Positions 16,322 to 25,125 are shown, counted from the first letter of the stretch. The stretch: 64,000 nt of DNA from Bradyrhizobium commune (GCF_015624505.1 NZ_CP061379.1:1550001-1614000), one strand, 5' to 3'. Translations and numbers: made by a program. Notes: generated from the sequence alone by a model not told the origin.

Positions 16322-17902
16322 ATGAAGTTGACGAAGACGCTCTTTCTCGGCACGGCCGCCGGCCTGATGGCCGTCTCCGGCGCGTTCGCAGCCGATCTTC
16401 CCGTGAAGGCCAAGGCGGTCGAATACGTGAAGATCTGCTCGCTGTACGGCGCCGGCTTCTACTACATCCCGGGCAGCGACACCTGCATCAAGCTGGGTGG
16501 CTACCTGCGCGCCGACGCGGTGTTGGGCTCCAACTCGGACTTCAATCCGAACCAGAGCGGTACTGCCGGTGCTCGCAACCGCCTGATGAACTACTACACC
16601 TTCCGCGCTCGTGAAGACCTCAACATCGACACCCGCACCGCGACCGAGTACGGCGTGGTCCGCACGTTCTTCGATGGTGTCTTCACCTGGACGACCGGCA
16701 ACTATACCCCCACCGGTTCGGCAACGGGCGCGACCCAGTACAGCGGTACGCTCGGTCTCAACGCTGCGGGCACCGGCCTCGTCGGTTCGGGCAGCGGCAA
16801 CGTCAACGGCACCGACGGCAACACCTCGGCCGGTGCGCTCGGCGTGTACTACGCCTTCATCCAGTTCGCCGGCTTCACGATGGGTAAGGCCGTGTCGCAG
16901 TTCGACGCGCCCTGGACCAACTATCCCGGCAACATCACCGACAATCTCGTCGGCGGCAGCGGCACCGTTACCGGCGTCACCCAGTTTACCTACACGGCCG
17001 ACTTCGGCCAGGGCATCACGGCGTCGTTCTCGGCGGAAGATGCGACGGCGTACTATCAGGCCGGTAACCTGAATATGACCGGCGCGACTGCGGGTGGCAT
17101 GATCGGCGGCTCGTACGGCACCAACGCGATCGGCGGTTCACGTTCGCCGAACCTCGTCGCTCAGTTGCGTGTCGACCAGGCCTGGGGCCTGTTCCAGGCG
17201 TCGGTGGCTGCGCATGACAACCACGTTGCCTATTACGGCGCGACCGAATCGACTGGCCACCCCGACGACAAGTGGGGTTGGGCGGTTCAGCTCGCTCTGT
17301 CGATCAAGAACATCCCGACCGGCGCGGGTGACACGATCAACATCCAGGGCGTCTACACCGACGGTGCGACCCGCTACAACTTCCAGAACCTGTCGGGCAG
17401 CAGCTACTCGCTGTTCGGTGGCTCGGGCCTTGCCGGTGCCTACGGCAGCATCGGCTTCGCCAACGCTCCGGACACGGTGTACATCACCGGCAGCTCGCAG
17501 GAGACGGTCAAGACCTGGGGCTTCCGTGGCGCCTACACCCACAACTGGAATCCGGCCTGGAACTCCGCGATCTACGGTGCCTACGCTCAGGCCCAGTTCG
17601 GCACGCTGGCCAAGACCACGCTCTGCGGTGCTGGTGGCGCTGGCGGCGTGTTCGGCGGGCTCGCCGGCGTGACCTCCTGTAACCCGGACTTCGCGATCGG
17701 CCAGATGGGTCTCGTCACCCGCTGGACCCCGGTCAAGAACCTGACGTTCTCGGCCGACCTCTCCTGGACGCACCTCGACCAGAAGTATGCCGGCACGGTT
17801 GCGTTCACGCCGTCCGGTACGACCGCCAAGCCGACCGCGACCTACGAGCTGAAGGATCAGGACTCGATCGCCATGATCCTTCGCGCTCAGCGCAACTGGT
17901 AA
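16322..17902 (+). CDS. Porin (alphaproteobacterial Porin_2 family)
   Basis: 526-residue outer membrane beta-barrel. A Sec signal peptide (residues 1-23, ending GAFA) is followed by ADLPVKAKAVEYVKICSLYGAGFYYIPGSDTC, the typical Porin_2 opening with two cysteines (about 38 and 53). CIKLGGYLRAD and an alternating pattern of aromatic and small residues follow to the end, and the last residues QRNW finish with the aromatic that barrel-assembly (Bam) recognises. Such porins let small hydrophilic solutes through the outer membrane and are among the most abundant rhizobial surface proteins, in line with GGAGG 8 bases before ATG 16322 and a strong terminator after the gene. Confidence 0.93.
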   Translation: MKLTKTLFLGTAAGLMAVSGAFAADLPVKAKAVEYVKICSLYGAGFYYIPGSDTCIKLGGYLRADAVLGSNSDFNPNQSGTAGARNRLMNYYTFRAREDLNIDTRTATEYGVVRTFFDGVFTWTTGNYTPTGSATGATQYSGTLGLNAAGTGLVGSGSGNVNGTDGNTSAGALGVYYAFIQFAGFTMGKAVSQFDAPWTNYPGNITDNLVGGSGTVTGVTQFTYTADFGQGITASFSAEDATAYYQAGNLNMTGATAGGMIGGSYGTNAIGGSRSPNLVAQLRVDQAWGLFQASVAAHDNHVAYYGATESTGHPDDKWGWAVQLALSIKNIPTGAGDTINIQGVYTDGATRYNFQNLSGSSYSLFGGSGLAGAYGSIGFANAPDTVYITGSSQETVKTWGFRGAYTHNWNPAWNSAIYGAYAQAQFGTLAKTTLCGAGGAGGVFGGLAGVTSCNPDFAIGQMGLVTRWTPVKNLTFSADLSWTHLDQKYAGTVAFTPSGTTAKPTATYELKDQDSIAMILRAQRNW

Positions 17903-17924
17903 GATCTGTCGAACCAATCGAACG

Positions 17925-17956
17925 AACACCCGGCGGGAAACCGCCGGGTGTTTTTT
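17925..17956 (+). terminator. Intrinsic terminator of the porin gene
   Basis: CACCCGGCGG, GAAA tetraloop, CCGCCGGGTG, followed by six T: a textbook Rho-independent terminator starting 22 bases after the porin stop codon. Confidence 0.92.
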
Positions 17957-17972
17957 ATTGGCGGGACGATTC

Positions 17973-18007
17973 GTAGCCCGGATTGCGCTGCGCTCCATCC
18001 GGACTAC
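17973..18007. repeat. REP-like palindrome GTAGCCCGGAT...ATCCGGACTAC
   Basis: GTAGCCCGGAT, a short GC-rich centre (TGCGCTGCGCTCC), then ATCCGGACTAC. The arms match except for one base. This GTAGCCCGGAT form is another dispersed palindrome common in Bradyrhizobium (from memory). It marks the left edge of the structured repeat that follows. Confidence 0.6.
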
Positions 18008-18660
18008 GGGACTGATTGTTACGGTGCCCGACGGGCAAAACACTTGCGAACGCCGTCAAGCCGCGCTCGCAAAAATATTCGACTTTACAGAAATTCGGAA
18101 ATGTCGTATGTGTCGCGGTATCCCGGCTCATCCTTGAGGGGCGATCTCGTGTCGTCTTGATTGCGAGCCGGGCTTGCGGTGGACGCGGGCAGCGTCGGGC
18201 GCGAGAGGTGCGGGCAGGGCGGGTAGTCCCTGTGAGCCCGAAACCGCGTGCCGACGAGCGGCGCTGTCAGGTTCGTCTCGCCAGCAAGTTTCCGGCTCTG
18301 TCGACAGGGCTGGAAAAACTGCGGCGAACACGCGAACCGTGCGTACGGCAAAACCGTGTGGTCCTGGCCGTCGTTGCTACGGTCAAGTGCTTTGCGGATG
18401 CGGCATGCGCGCCAACCGGCGCGGTGTCGGCGACTTCTGCAGGCGCGAGGGAGGCCAGAAGGAAAGTTCGGCTCCCGGGAGAGCACGGCATAAGCCGTCC
18501 GACCATCGCGCAGGGAAGGCCGAGTGATTGGCACCACCTGTATGCTGCTGTGCGGTTCTTTTGCGCTACCATTTCGCGCAGCAGACCGCGGGTGCGAGGT
18601 CAGCACCCGGTCTTCCCTGCGCCCTCTTGGATCAGAGGGTGAAGAGACAAAGCAAAGCTC
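18008..18660 (+). repeat. Structured, apparently non-coding dispersed repeat
   Basis: About 650 bases with no convincing protein but many inverted repeats: ACGGCATAAGCCGT (18485-18498), CTCCCGGGAG (18474-18483), GGGTGCGAGGTCAGCACCC (18590-18608), CCCTCTTGGATCAGAGGG (18622-18639). GCGCAGGGAAGGCCG (18508-18522) can pair along all 15 bases, with one G-U, with CGGTCTTCCCTGCGC (18608-18622). From memory the stretch resembles a repeat seen at many places in Bradyrhizobium genomes, often mis-annotated as hypothetical proteins. Copy number cannot be tested here. The right edge is uncertain. Confidence 0.5.
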
Positions 18661-18739
18661 GGGCGAATTGCGCCGCGAGGATGCGAAGGCGCGTCTGCGA
18701 GTTGAAGTGCGAATTGGAGAAGGCGATGCTGCCCCTTGC

Positions 18740-18772
18740 TCCGTCATTGCGAGCGCAGCGAAGCAGAGTCTC
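18740..18772. repeat. Half of a CATTGCGAGCGCAGCGAAGC repeat
   Basis: CGTCATTGCGAGCGCAGCGA followed by AGC matches one arm of a common rhizobial intergenic palindrome (from memory). The other arm is not seen, so this is a solitary half unit, ending at the stop codon of the MarR gene. Confidence 0.45.
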
Positions 18773-19408
18773 TCAGCCCTGGCTTGCCATCCGCGTGCGG
18801 TCGATGTGCTCCTCGATCTTGGGGCGGTCGCGGGTTCGCTCGAAACTGGTGCACAGGAGCTCGGTCTCATCGAGCGAGATGGGGGCGCGATACAACCGGC
18901 ACATGAACTCGGCGGTGGTGCGCCCCTTGCCGGTGCCCGGGCTGCGCTCGGCCAGGAACATGCAGTCCCGGCAGATGCTGGCATCGAGCCGCTGATGGGC
19001 CGCATCGAGGTGATTGAGGATCTCGCGCAGCGAGTCGCGCAGCCTGACGCATTCGTCGGTCCCGAGCGCCGTGACAGCATTCACCACGTGATTGATCGGA
19101 TCATGCTGGCTCAGGCATTTCTCACCCTGTGGGGTGACGTGCAGCACGACGGAGCGCTTGTCCTCAAGCGACGGCTTGCGGACCAGGAACGACTTGCTCT
19201 CCAGCGTCTTCACGATCTGCGATGCGGTTGCCCTGGTCGCGCCGATGAAGCCGGCGAGCGCGGACGGCGTGCGCGAGAAGCGGTTGGCGCGGCCGAGAAA
19301 GCGCAGCGCCATCCATTCCCGATCGCGCAATCCGTGTTGATTGCCTTCGAAATACCAGGCTCTGGCCGCCTGAACCAGCAGCTCGACTGCTTCGCGTGCC
19401 AACGGCAT
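18773..19408 (-). CDS. MarR-family regulator with a C-terminal four-cysteine module
   Basis: 211 residues. The winged helix spans about residues 28-100 (DREWMALRFLGRANRFSRTPSA, ATRATASQIVKTLESKSFL, DKRSVVLHVTPQGEKCL). The C-terminal half carries C146-RD-C149, C170 and C186, which are conserved in position in a second copy at 56703-57281 near the other end of the flagellar region. CxxC plus two further cysteines suggests a zinc or iron-sulfur site or a redox switch (inference). The full tail RAPI..xE.ELLCTSFE is shared too. ATG 19408 is the only good start. It lies downstream of fliI on the same strand, but 845 bases away, so it is probably separately transcribed. Confidence 0.82.
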   Translation of the reverse strand: MPLAREAVELLVQAARAWYFEGNQHGLRDREWMALRFLGRANRFSRTPSALAGFIGATRATASQIVKTLESKSFLVRKPSLEDKRSVVLHVTPQGEKCLSQHDPINHVVNAVTALGTDECVRLRDSLREILNHLDAAHQRLDASICRDCMFLAERSPGTGKGRTTAEFMCRLYRAPISLDETELLCTSFERTRDRPKIEEHIDRTRMASQG

Positions 19409-20253
19409 GAATTCCTACCTTGCCCCGGGAATCACGTCTGCGGCGCCCCGAAGCCGCTTGCCGTCATCGCGCACGATTTGACCGTGACATGCCGAACGCC
19501 CGTCGATGTCCGATGACAACGCTGTGCCCGTCTCTTGCGCAAAGGCACGAACTGCCGGGCAACCGACTTGGATTGACGAGCGCTGGAGGATACGGCGCGA
19601 GATGCGGTGTCGCTGATCACTTGCCAGCAGTGGCGTCGTCGAACGAAAGCCCGAGCTGCCGTCACTGCCGGACGATGGATCGGAAATGTTCAACCGTAGC
19701 CCCTGAGTTCAAGTCACAAGCAGACGTTTCTTATGGCCCACCGAAACGATGAATGAGCTTCTCAACAAAATCAAGTAGAGACACTCTTTCGAGACTGGAT
19801 GTCGTTGCACACGAATGTAACGTTCAAGACAATCTTGCTGTTCGGGACACATGATGGTGAACACAACACGCGATCTAGCAGGCTAGACGCAGCTAGTTCT
19901 ACGACGGCTTCATTGCACGCGTATTGCTGTTCGCAGTTGATGCAAGTTGATCGATGCTTGTGCATGACAGGCGAAAACTGTCGCCGAGTCATCCACAACT
20001 TGCGTGATCTGCTCGGAGAATCGCCAAGGGAACGACAGGGGAACTCGGAACAATTGCACGCGGCGGTTGTCGTGGCATCGCATCCGGAGTATGATCCCCG
20101 GATCGTTGTCCACGACTGTGTCTCGTTGCTCATCCGAACGGCTGAGACCGACGCGGCGAACATGGTTGGCAATCAAACGCAAAGGCCGGCTGCGCAACGC
20201 GACGACATTCGCTGCGCGAATCTCCGGATGCGGGCACAGACGTGCGCGCTGTG
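19409..20253. other. Gene-poor stretch at the left edge of the flagellar cluster
   Basis: 845 bases with lower G+C than the genes around it, mainly from 19690 to 19990. Overlapping open frames on both strands (for example 19799-20257 and 19771-20172) are rich in Ser, Thr and Cys and resemble nothing I know. The stretch may be the remnant of a gene. It should hold the promoter of the MarR gene on its left. Confidence 0.4.
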
Positions 20254-21579
20254 CTAACCGCCCTTGAGCGCGTCTCTCAGCTCGCGGAACGGATCGGCGC
20301 TCGGCGCAGCCGAGGCGTCCTGTCGCATCGCGTTGTAGATTCGCGGGACCATGTCGACGGCCTGATCCAGGCTCGAATCACGCCCCGACTGATAACCGCC
20401 CATCAGGCGAAGGTCGCGCGTATCCTCGTATTTGGCGATCAGGGAGCGCAACTTGCTCACCAATTCGCGCTCCTCGGGGTCCCAGACGTTATGGGCGAGG
20501 CGGGAGACCGAGGCCAGGACGTCCACGGCCGGATAGCGTGCCTGGTCGGCAATATGCCTCGAAAGCACGATGTGCCCATCGAGCGTGCTGCGAATCGTGT
20601 CGGCGATCGGCTCGTTGTGATCGTCGCCGTCGACCAGCACGGAGAAGATGCCGGTGATCGTCCCGGAGCCCTCCTCGCCGGGCCCGGCGCGTTCCAGAAG
20701 GCGCGGCAGGTCGGTAAAGACCGTCGGTGCGTAGCCGCGCGCGACCGCGGGCTCGCCGGCGGCGAGCGCGACCTCGCGGGCGGCGTGGGCGAAGCGGGTG
20801 ATCGAATCGACCACCAGCAGGACCGATTCGCCGCGGTCGCGGAAATACTCGGCGACTGCCATCGCCGTCTTCGGGGCCAGCCGCCGCATCATCGGGCTTT
20901 CATCGCCCGTCGATACGATGGTGACGGCGCGGTTGCGGTCGGCGCCCAGCACGTCTTCGATGAATTCCCGCACCTCGCGGCCGCGCTCGCCGACCAGCGC
21001 CAACACGACGGTGTCGAAGCCCTGGCTGCGGGCGAGCATCGCGAGCAGCGTCGATTTGCCGACGCCGGAGCCGGCGAAGATGCCGACGCGCTGGCCGGCG
21101 CAGATTGGCGCGAACAGGTCGATGACGCGGACGCCGGTGCGCAGCGGCTTGTGGACGCGCGCCCGCTTCATCGCCGGCGGCGCCTCCGTCTCCGCCGAGA
21201 CGGCGCGCGATCCCGGGGTGAGCGGGCCCTGTCCGTCCAGCGGCGCGCCGAGCGCGTTGATGACGCGGCCCTTCCAGCTCGGATCCGGTGCGAAGGACAG
21301 AGGCGGCATGCGGTAGGCGACCGAGCCGAGCCCGCCGGCGAATTGCCGGTCGAACGGTTTTGCGACGATACCATCGCTGTCGATGCGGACCACCTCGCCG
21401 ATCTGGGGGCGGCCGCCCGTATTGACGCCGATCAGCTCGCCGAGCCTGACGAAGCGCGACAGCCCGGAGACGCGAAAATGCGTCGGCGCGATCTCGGAGA
21501 TCGCGCCGCTGATGCTTGCAAGCGGCGTGCTCTGCTGGAGCTCCAGCAGCGCCCACTCAAGTTGCCGGAGAGCGTTCAA
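20254..21579 (-). CDS. fliI: Flagellum-specific ATPase FliI
   Basis: 441-residue ATPase of the flagellar type III export apparatus, homologous to F1 beta. Walker A GIFAGSGVGKST is near residues 167-177, GERGREVREF follows, Walker B is LLVVDSITRFAHAARE, and the catalytic GRG-like region and the DxxDP-type C-terminal domain are complete. It energises export of rod, hook and filament proteins together with FliH and FliJ. The start is TTG 21579, with no strong ribosome site, 36 bases after flgF; translational coupling is likely. Last gene of the leftward operon DUF1217-flgF-fliI. The usual partner fliH lies 17 kb away, on the other strand. Confidence 0.95.
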   Translation of the reverse strand: MNALRQLEWALLELQQSTPLASISGAISEIAPTHFRVSGLSRFVRLGELIGVNTGGRPQIGEVVRIDSDGIVAKPFDRQFAGGLGSVAYRMPPLSFAPDPSWKGRVINALGAPLDGQGPLTPGSRAVSAETEAPPAMKRARVHKPLRTGVRVIDLFAPICAGQRVGIFAGSGVGKSTLLAMLARSQGFDTVVLALVGERGREVREFIEDVLGADRNRAVTIVSTGDESPMMRRLAPKTAMAVAEYFRDRGESVLLVVDSITRFAHAAREVALAAGEPAVARGYAPTVFTDLPRLLERAGPGEEGSGTITGIFSVLVDGDDHNEPIADTIRSTLDGHIVLSRHIADQARYPAVDVLASVSRLAHNVWDPEERELVSKLRSLIAKYEDTRDLRLMGGYQSGRDSSLDQAVDMVPRIYNAMRQDASAAPSADPFRELRDALKGG

Positions 21580-21615
21580 GGAAACTGTCCACCCAAATTA
21601 CGCGCCACGCGCAGC

Positions 21616-22344
21616 CTACTTGCCCGGATCGCCCAGCGTCCGGATTGCATTGTTGAGCTCGCTCTCGGTACCCTCGATCATCGAATTGGTGCCGTCAAAG
21701 GCGCGCGAGGCCGACATCAGCTTCGTCAATTCCATCATCGGATTGGCGCCCGAGCCCTCGACATAGCCTTGCTTGAAGCCGTCCCGGCTGAAATCGGCGA
21801 TGGCAGTCGCGGGCCGGTCGGGCGTGACGCCGGAATTGCCGTAGCGGTCGAGACTGGCGTCAGCGGGAATGTTGAACAGGCCGATCGTGCCGATCTCGTT
21901 GTTGTCCTGGGTGATGGCGCCGCTGCGCGAGATCGAGACCGGTCCCCCGTTCGGGTCGAGCGTGAGCTGCGCGCCGCCGGAATCGATGACGGGGAAGCCC
22001 GACACGGTCTGAAGGTCGCCATTGGGGGCGATCTGGAGCCGGCCGTCACGGGTATAGACCGTGCCGTTCGGGCCGGCGAAGGCGATGAAGCCCTCTCCGA
22101 CCACGGCGACGTCGAGCGGATTGCCGGTCTCAGTGATGTTGCCCTGCTCGCGCGAGATGATGTTGTCGCCGGGCGAGGAGAACGCGACCGGATTGGTGCC
22201 GGCCTTGGACAGGATGGTCTCGAACTTCACCACGTCGGTGCGAAAGCCGGACGTGTTGACGTTGGCGACGTTGTTGGCGATCGTCTGGAGGCGCTTCTCC
22301 AGCGCGACCTGCGCCGACAATCCCACATAAAGGGCCGATTGCAT
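21616..22344 (-). CDS. flgF: Flagellar basal-body proximal rod protein FlgF
   Basis: 242 residues. The N-terminus (MQSALYVGLSAQVALEKRLQTIANNVANVNTSGF) is the conserved rod/hook helix with the ANNxANxNTxGF motif, and the C-terminus (GYVEGSGANPMMELTKLMSASRAFD) is the matching helix. Together these stack into the axial rod in the periplasm. The middle (GEGFIAFAGPNGTVYTRDGRLQIAPNG) is the FlgF/FlgG/FlgE beta domain. The length fits FlgF rather than the 263-residue FlgG found in the rightward operon. Start ATG 22344 lies 3 bases after the stop of the DUF1217 gene, so the two are translated together. Confidence 0.93.
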   Translation of the reverse strand: MQSALYVGLSAQVALEKRLQTIANNVANVNTSGFRTDVVKFETILSKAGTNPVAFSSPGDNIISREQGNITETGNPLDVAVVGEGFIAFAGPNGTVYTRDGRLQIAPNGDLQTVSGFPVIDSGGAQLTLDPNGGPVSISRSGAITQDNNEIGTIGLFNIPADASLDRYGNSGVTPDRPATAIADFSRDGFKQGYVEGSGANPMMELTKLMSASRAFDGTNSMIEGTESELNNAIRTLGDPGK

Positions 22345-22347
22345 GAC

Positions 22348-23148
22348 TTACCTTCCGATCCGGATCGACTGAAGCTTCGAGAGCATGTCGGTGTCCAGGC
22401 TGACCGAGGTCGACGCGCCGCCGATCAGGATCAGAGCAGGGTTGGTCGAGGTGCCGTTGGCGGCGTTGTCCTGGGCCTGGGTCGCATCCCACATCGCAGC
22501 GAAGCGCTGCACGAATTTGGTGACCTTGGTCGGGTCCTGCAAATCGGCGAGATTGAGCTTGTTCGTGATCATCTTGGCCTGGGCGTCGATGTCGCCCGAG
22601 CTGACGGTCGGAGACCAGCCGAACGTGGTCTGGACCACTTGCGTCAGCGCCTTGTCGGCAAGGATCTGGTAGGCGCTGGTGATCGAGGAGGCTTTGCGCG
22701 TGAAGTAGAGCGCCAGCCGCAGGCCCTCGTTCTGGTCGCCGGCGCTCTGCTCCAGCGTCTGGGTGGCATATTGGGTGGCCGTGCCGGTCGTGGCCTGGGT
22801 GGCCTGGGTGGCGTTGGCGCCAAGGGCTGCGAAATTGAAGGCGGCTGCAAAATCGCGGTAGCGGGTATCGGTCAGCTTGTTGGCGAACGTGTCCTTGGTC
22901 GCGATACCCTCGGTCAGCACCTTGCGCATGAACGCCTTGGCGTAGGTCATGTCGCTGAGGCCGTAGGCCTTCATCGCATAGGAGTAGAGGCGATAGTCCT
23001 TCAGGAAATCGTCGATGCTCTTCACCTTGCCGATATTGGCAAGATAGTAGGCGGTATCGCGGCTGACGTCCGGCTGCTGCGCGACCTGCGTCAGCGACTT
23101 GCCCATGTCCTTGGTCAGTCTGGTGTAGTCCGCGATGGTGGATAGCAT
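22348..23148 (-). CDS. DUF1217 flagellar-cluster protein
   Basis: 266-residue soluble protein of the DUF1217 family, which occurs with flagellar genes in alphaproteobacteria. It begins MLSTIADYTRLTKDMGKSL and is rich in Ala, Gln and Thr; segments such as DTAYYLANIGKVKSIDDFLKDYRLYSYAMKAYGL repeat a helical pattern. No signal peptide or membrane helix is seen. ATG 23148 was chosen because the family starts there; the open frame runs on to 23487, over the promoter region and motA. First gene of the leftward operon, facing motA across 142 bases. Its role is not established. An export-related or rod-cap role is only a guess. Confidence 0.8.
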   Translation of the reverse strand: MLSTIADYTRLTKDMGKSLTQVAQQPDVSRDTAYYLANIGKVKSIDDFLKDYRLYSYAMKAYGLSDMTYAKAFMRKVLTEGIATKDTFANKLTDTRYRDFAAAFNFAALGANATQATQATTGTATQYATQTLEQSAGDQNEGLRLALYFTRKASSITSAYQILADKALTQVVQTTFGWSPTVSSGDIDAQAKMITNKLNLADLQDPTKVTKFVQRFAAMWDATQAQDNAANGTSTNPALILIGGASTSVSLDTDMLSKLQSIRIGR

Positions 23149-23203
23149 GACACACGCCCCTGTGGCCGCTGTTGCGACATCGTTGCAAGCTGCCGCGAGT
23201 TGC

Positions 23204-23242
23204 TTGCGCGGGGCTGGCGACCCGGAAGCCAGCTTCGCGCAA
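23204..23242. promoter_or_regulatory. Long palindrome between the two divergent flagellar operons
   Basis: TTGCGCG GG GCTGGC, nine-base loop, GCCAGC TT CGCGCAA. The two GG/TT positions would pair as G-U in RNA, giving a 15-bp stem. It lies 49-87 bases before the motA start and 56-94 before the divergent start. It could be an operator for both operons or a leader hairpin of motA. Confidence 0.45.
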
Positions 23243-23290
23243 GGCTCGCCGACTAGATATTTCCGATGGGATCGGCGATGGAGTGGCGCG

Positions 23291-24187
23291 TTGCTCAGTT
23301 TCGTGGGGATTTTCATCACGGTAGCGGCACTGCTCGGCGGATTTGCCGCCATGGGCGGGCATCTGGCCGTGCTGATGCAGCCGTGGGAGTTCGTGATCAT
23401 CATGGGCACCGCGGTCGGAACCTTCATCGTGGCCAACCCGTGGAAGACGGTAGTGGACACCGGGCTTGCCTGCGTCCAGGCCGTCACCGGCGCGGTGCCC
23501 GGTGAGCGCTACTATCTCGATTTGCTCGGCGCACTTCATGCGCTGATGCGGGAGTTGCGCGGCAAGGGCCGCAACGAGGTCGAGGCCCATATCGACGACC
23601 CCTCGTCCTCCGAGATCTTCAAGGCGTTCCCGAGCGTGCTCGGCGATGCCGCGCTGCTCCAGTTCATCTGCGACTATGTTCGTCTGATCATCATGGGCAA
23701 TGCGCGCACCCACGAGATCGAAGCGCTGATGGATGAGGAAATCCATACTATCGTGAAGGGCAAGCTGACACCCTATCATGCGCTGGTCGTGGTGTCCGAG
23801 GCGCTGCCGGCGCTCGGCATCGTCGCCGCGGTGCTCGGCGTCATCAAGGCCATGGGTGCGCTCGATCAGTCGCCGAAACTCCTCGGCGGCTTCATCGGTG
23901 CGGCGCTGGTCGGCACCTTCGCCGGCATCTTCCTGTCCTACGGCATCATTTCGCCCTTCGCGCTCAAGATCAAGATGACGCGCGAAAAGAAGTGCCGGCC
24001 CTACATCATCGTCAAGCAGACGCTGCTTGCCTTCATGAACGGGGCGATGCCGCAGATCGCCGTCGAGCACGGTCGCAAGATGATTGCGAGCTCAGAGCGT
24101 CCCTCGATCGACGTCGTCGAGAATGAGACGATCGCGGGTCCCAAGGCCGTCGTCACTGATGCCGAACCCAAGGCTGCACGCGCATGA
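23291..24187 (+). CDS. motA: Flagellar motor stator protein MotA
   Basis: 298-residue inner-membrane protein with four helices that forms the proton channel of the stator with MotB. The FVGIFITVAALLGGFAAMGG first helix, the second helix LMQPWEFVIIMGTAVGTFIVAN, the cytoplasmic loop with its charged residues, and the last pair (PALGIVAAVLGVIKAMGAL, LVGTFAGIFLSYGII) are all present. I chose TTG 23291: GGAG lies 7 bases upstream and the protein then starts like other MotA proteins. The longer frame from 23135 would overlap the divergent gene and add a 52-residue head unlike the family. The stop overlaps fliM by four bases. Confidence 0.9.
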   Translation: MLSFVGIFITVAALLGGFAAMGGHLAVLMQPWEFVIIMGTAVGTFIVANPWKTVVDTGLACVQAVTGAVPGERYYLDLLGALHALMRELRGKGRNEVEAHIDDPSSSEIFKAFPSVLGDAALLQFICDYVRLIIMGNARTHEIEALMDEEIHTIVKGKLTPYHALVVVSEALPALGIVAAVLGVIKAMGALDQSPKLLGGFIGAALVGTFAGIFLSYGIISPFALKIKMTREKKCRPYIIVKQTLLAFMNGAMPQIAVEHGRKMIASSERPSIDVVENETIAGPKAVVTDAEPKAARA

Positions 24188-25125
24188 TGATGGAAGACGT
24201 CGACGTCGATCAGCGCAAGCAGCTGCCGAACTACCTGCTGGACGCTGCCGGCATCTCGATCGAACGCATGCCGATGCTCAATGTTATCTTCGATCGCATG
24301 GCGGCAACGTGCACCGACAGCCTGCAGCCGATGGCGGGAACGCCCTGCTATTTCTCGGTCAACGGCATCACCAACGATCGTGTCGGCGACATCATCAAGG
24401 ACTACGAGGGCAACGCGGTCGCCGCCGTGCTCTATGCCGAACAGTGGGACTCCCGCGTCATGATCGTGCTCGACCGTGACTTCGTGTTCACGATGGTCGA
24501 GGCGATGTTCGGCTCCGACGGCGCCGAGCCGCCGCTCGACGTCGAGCGCTCCTTCTCCAACATCGAAATTCGCCTGGTCCAGGCGCTGTTCGAGCGGTTC
24601 GCAAAGGCGCTGCAATCCGCCTTCGCCGGCACGTCCAACGTCACCTTCCGTGTCGAGCGGGTCGAGACCGCGATGGCATCGCTCGCGATCGGACGCAGCG
24701 GCAACATGTCGATCTGCGCCAACATCATGCTGCAGGCGCTCTACCGCGGCGGCCAGATGTTCCTGATCATCCCGCATTCCGCACTCAATCCGCTGCGGCA
24801 AAAGCTTGCCACCGTCGTCGTCAGCGACGGCCGTGCGGCTGATCCGCGCTGGCGAGAGCAGATGGAGAGCGAGGTCCACCGGACCGAAGTGACGTTGAGC
24901 GCGGTGCTCGACGAGAAGATGATTTCCCTCGAAGACGTCGTGAAGTTCAAGGTCGGGCAGGTGCTCGAGCTTGAGGCCACGCCGCGCACGCTGGCGCGGC
25001 TGGAGAGCAACAACCAGGTGCTGTTCTGGTGTCAGATCGGTCAGCTTGATGGCTATTACGCCATGCAGGTGGCAGATCCCGTCGATCAGAAGCGGGAGTT
25101 CGTCGATGATATCCTATCTCGTTGA
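24184..25125 (+). CDS. fliM: Flagellar motor switch protein FliM
   Basis: 313-residue C-ring protein that links FliG to FliN and sets rotation direction. The middle domain (ERMPMLNVIFDRMA, AEQWDSRVMIVLDRDFVFTMVEAMFG, GNMSICANIMLQALY) and the C-terminal SpoA domain (VTLSAVLDEKMISLEDVVKFKVGQVLEL) are both recognisable. The N-terminus lacks the LSQxEIDALL motif that binds CheY-P in many FliM proteins. MMMED offers starts at 24184, 24187 and 24190, and ATGATG overlaps the motA stop. It overlaps the next small gene by 20 bases. Neighbours motA, fliN and fliG confirm the assignment. Confidence 0.9.
   Translation: MMMEDVDVDQRKQLPNYLLDAAGISIERMPMLNVIFDRMAATCTDSLQPMAGTPCYFSVNGITNDRVGDIIKDYEGNAVAAVLYAEQWDSRVMIVLDRDFVFTMVEAMFGSDGAEPPLDVERSFSNIEIRLVQALFERFAKALQSAFAGTSNVTFRVERVETAMASLAIGRSGNMSICANIMLQALYRGGQMFLIIPHSALNPLRQKLATVVVSDGRAADPRWREQMESEVHRTEVTLSAVLDEKMISLEDVVKFKVGQVLELEATPRTLARLESNNQVLFWCQIGQLDGYYAMQVADPVDQKREFVDDILSR

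Noticed and set aside
18524..19516. A 330-codon frame on the + strand
   Set aside because: It crosses the structured repeat and runs antisense to the MarR gene; no conserved domain is visible.
19771..20257. Overlapping frames on both strands in the left border stretch
   Set aside because: Composition is unlike the neighbours and nothing matches a known family; listed only as a gene-poor stretch.
20242..23145. A 967-codon open frame on the + strand
   Set aside because: It lies antisense to fliI, flgF and the DUF1217 gene, all of which are clear family members. The protein is Arg/Asp/Gly-rich, as expected for a shadow frame in G+C-rich DNA.
23135..23290. A 52-residue N-terminal extension of MotA
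   Set aside because: It overlaps the divergent DUF1217 start, has no family similarity and would place the palindrome inside coding sequence. TTG 23291 has a good ribosome site.
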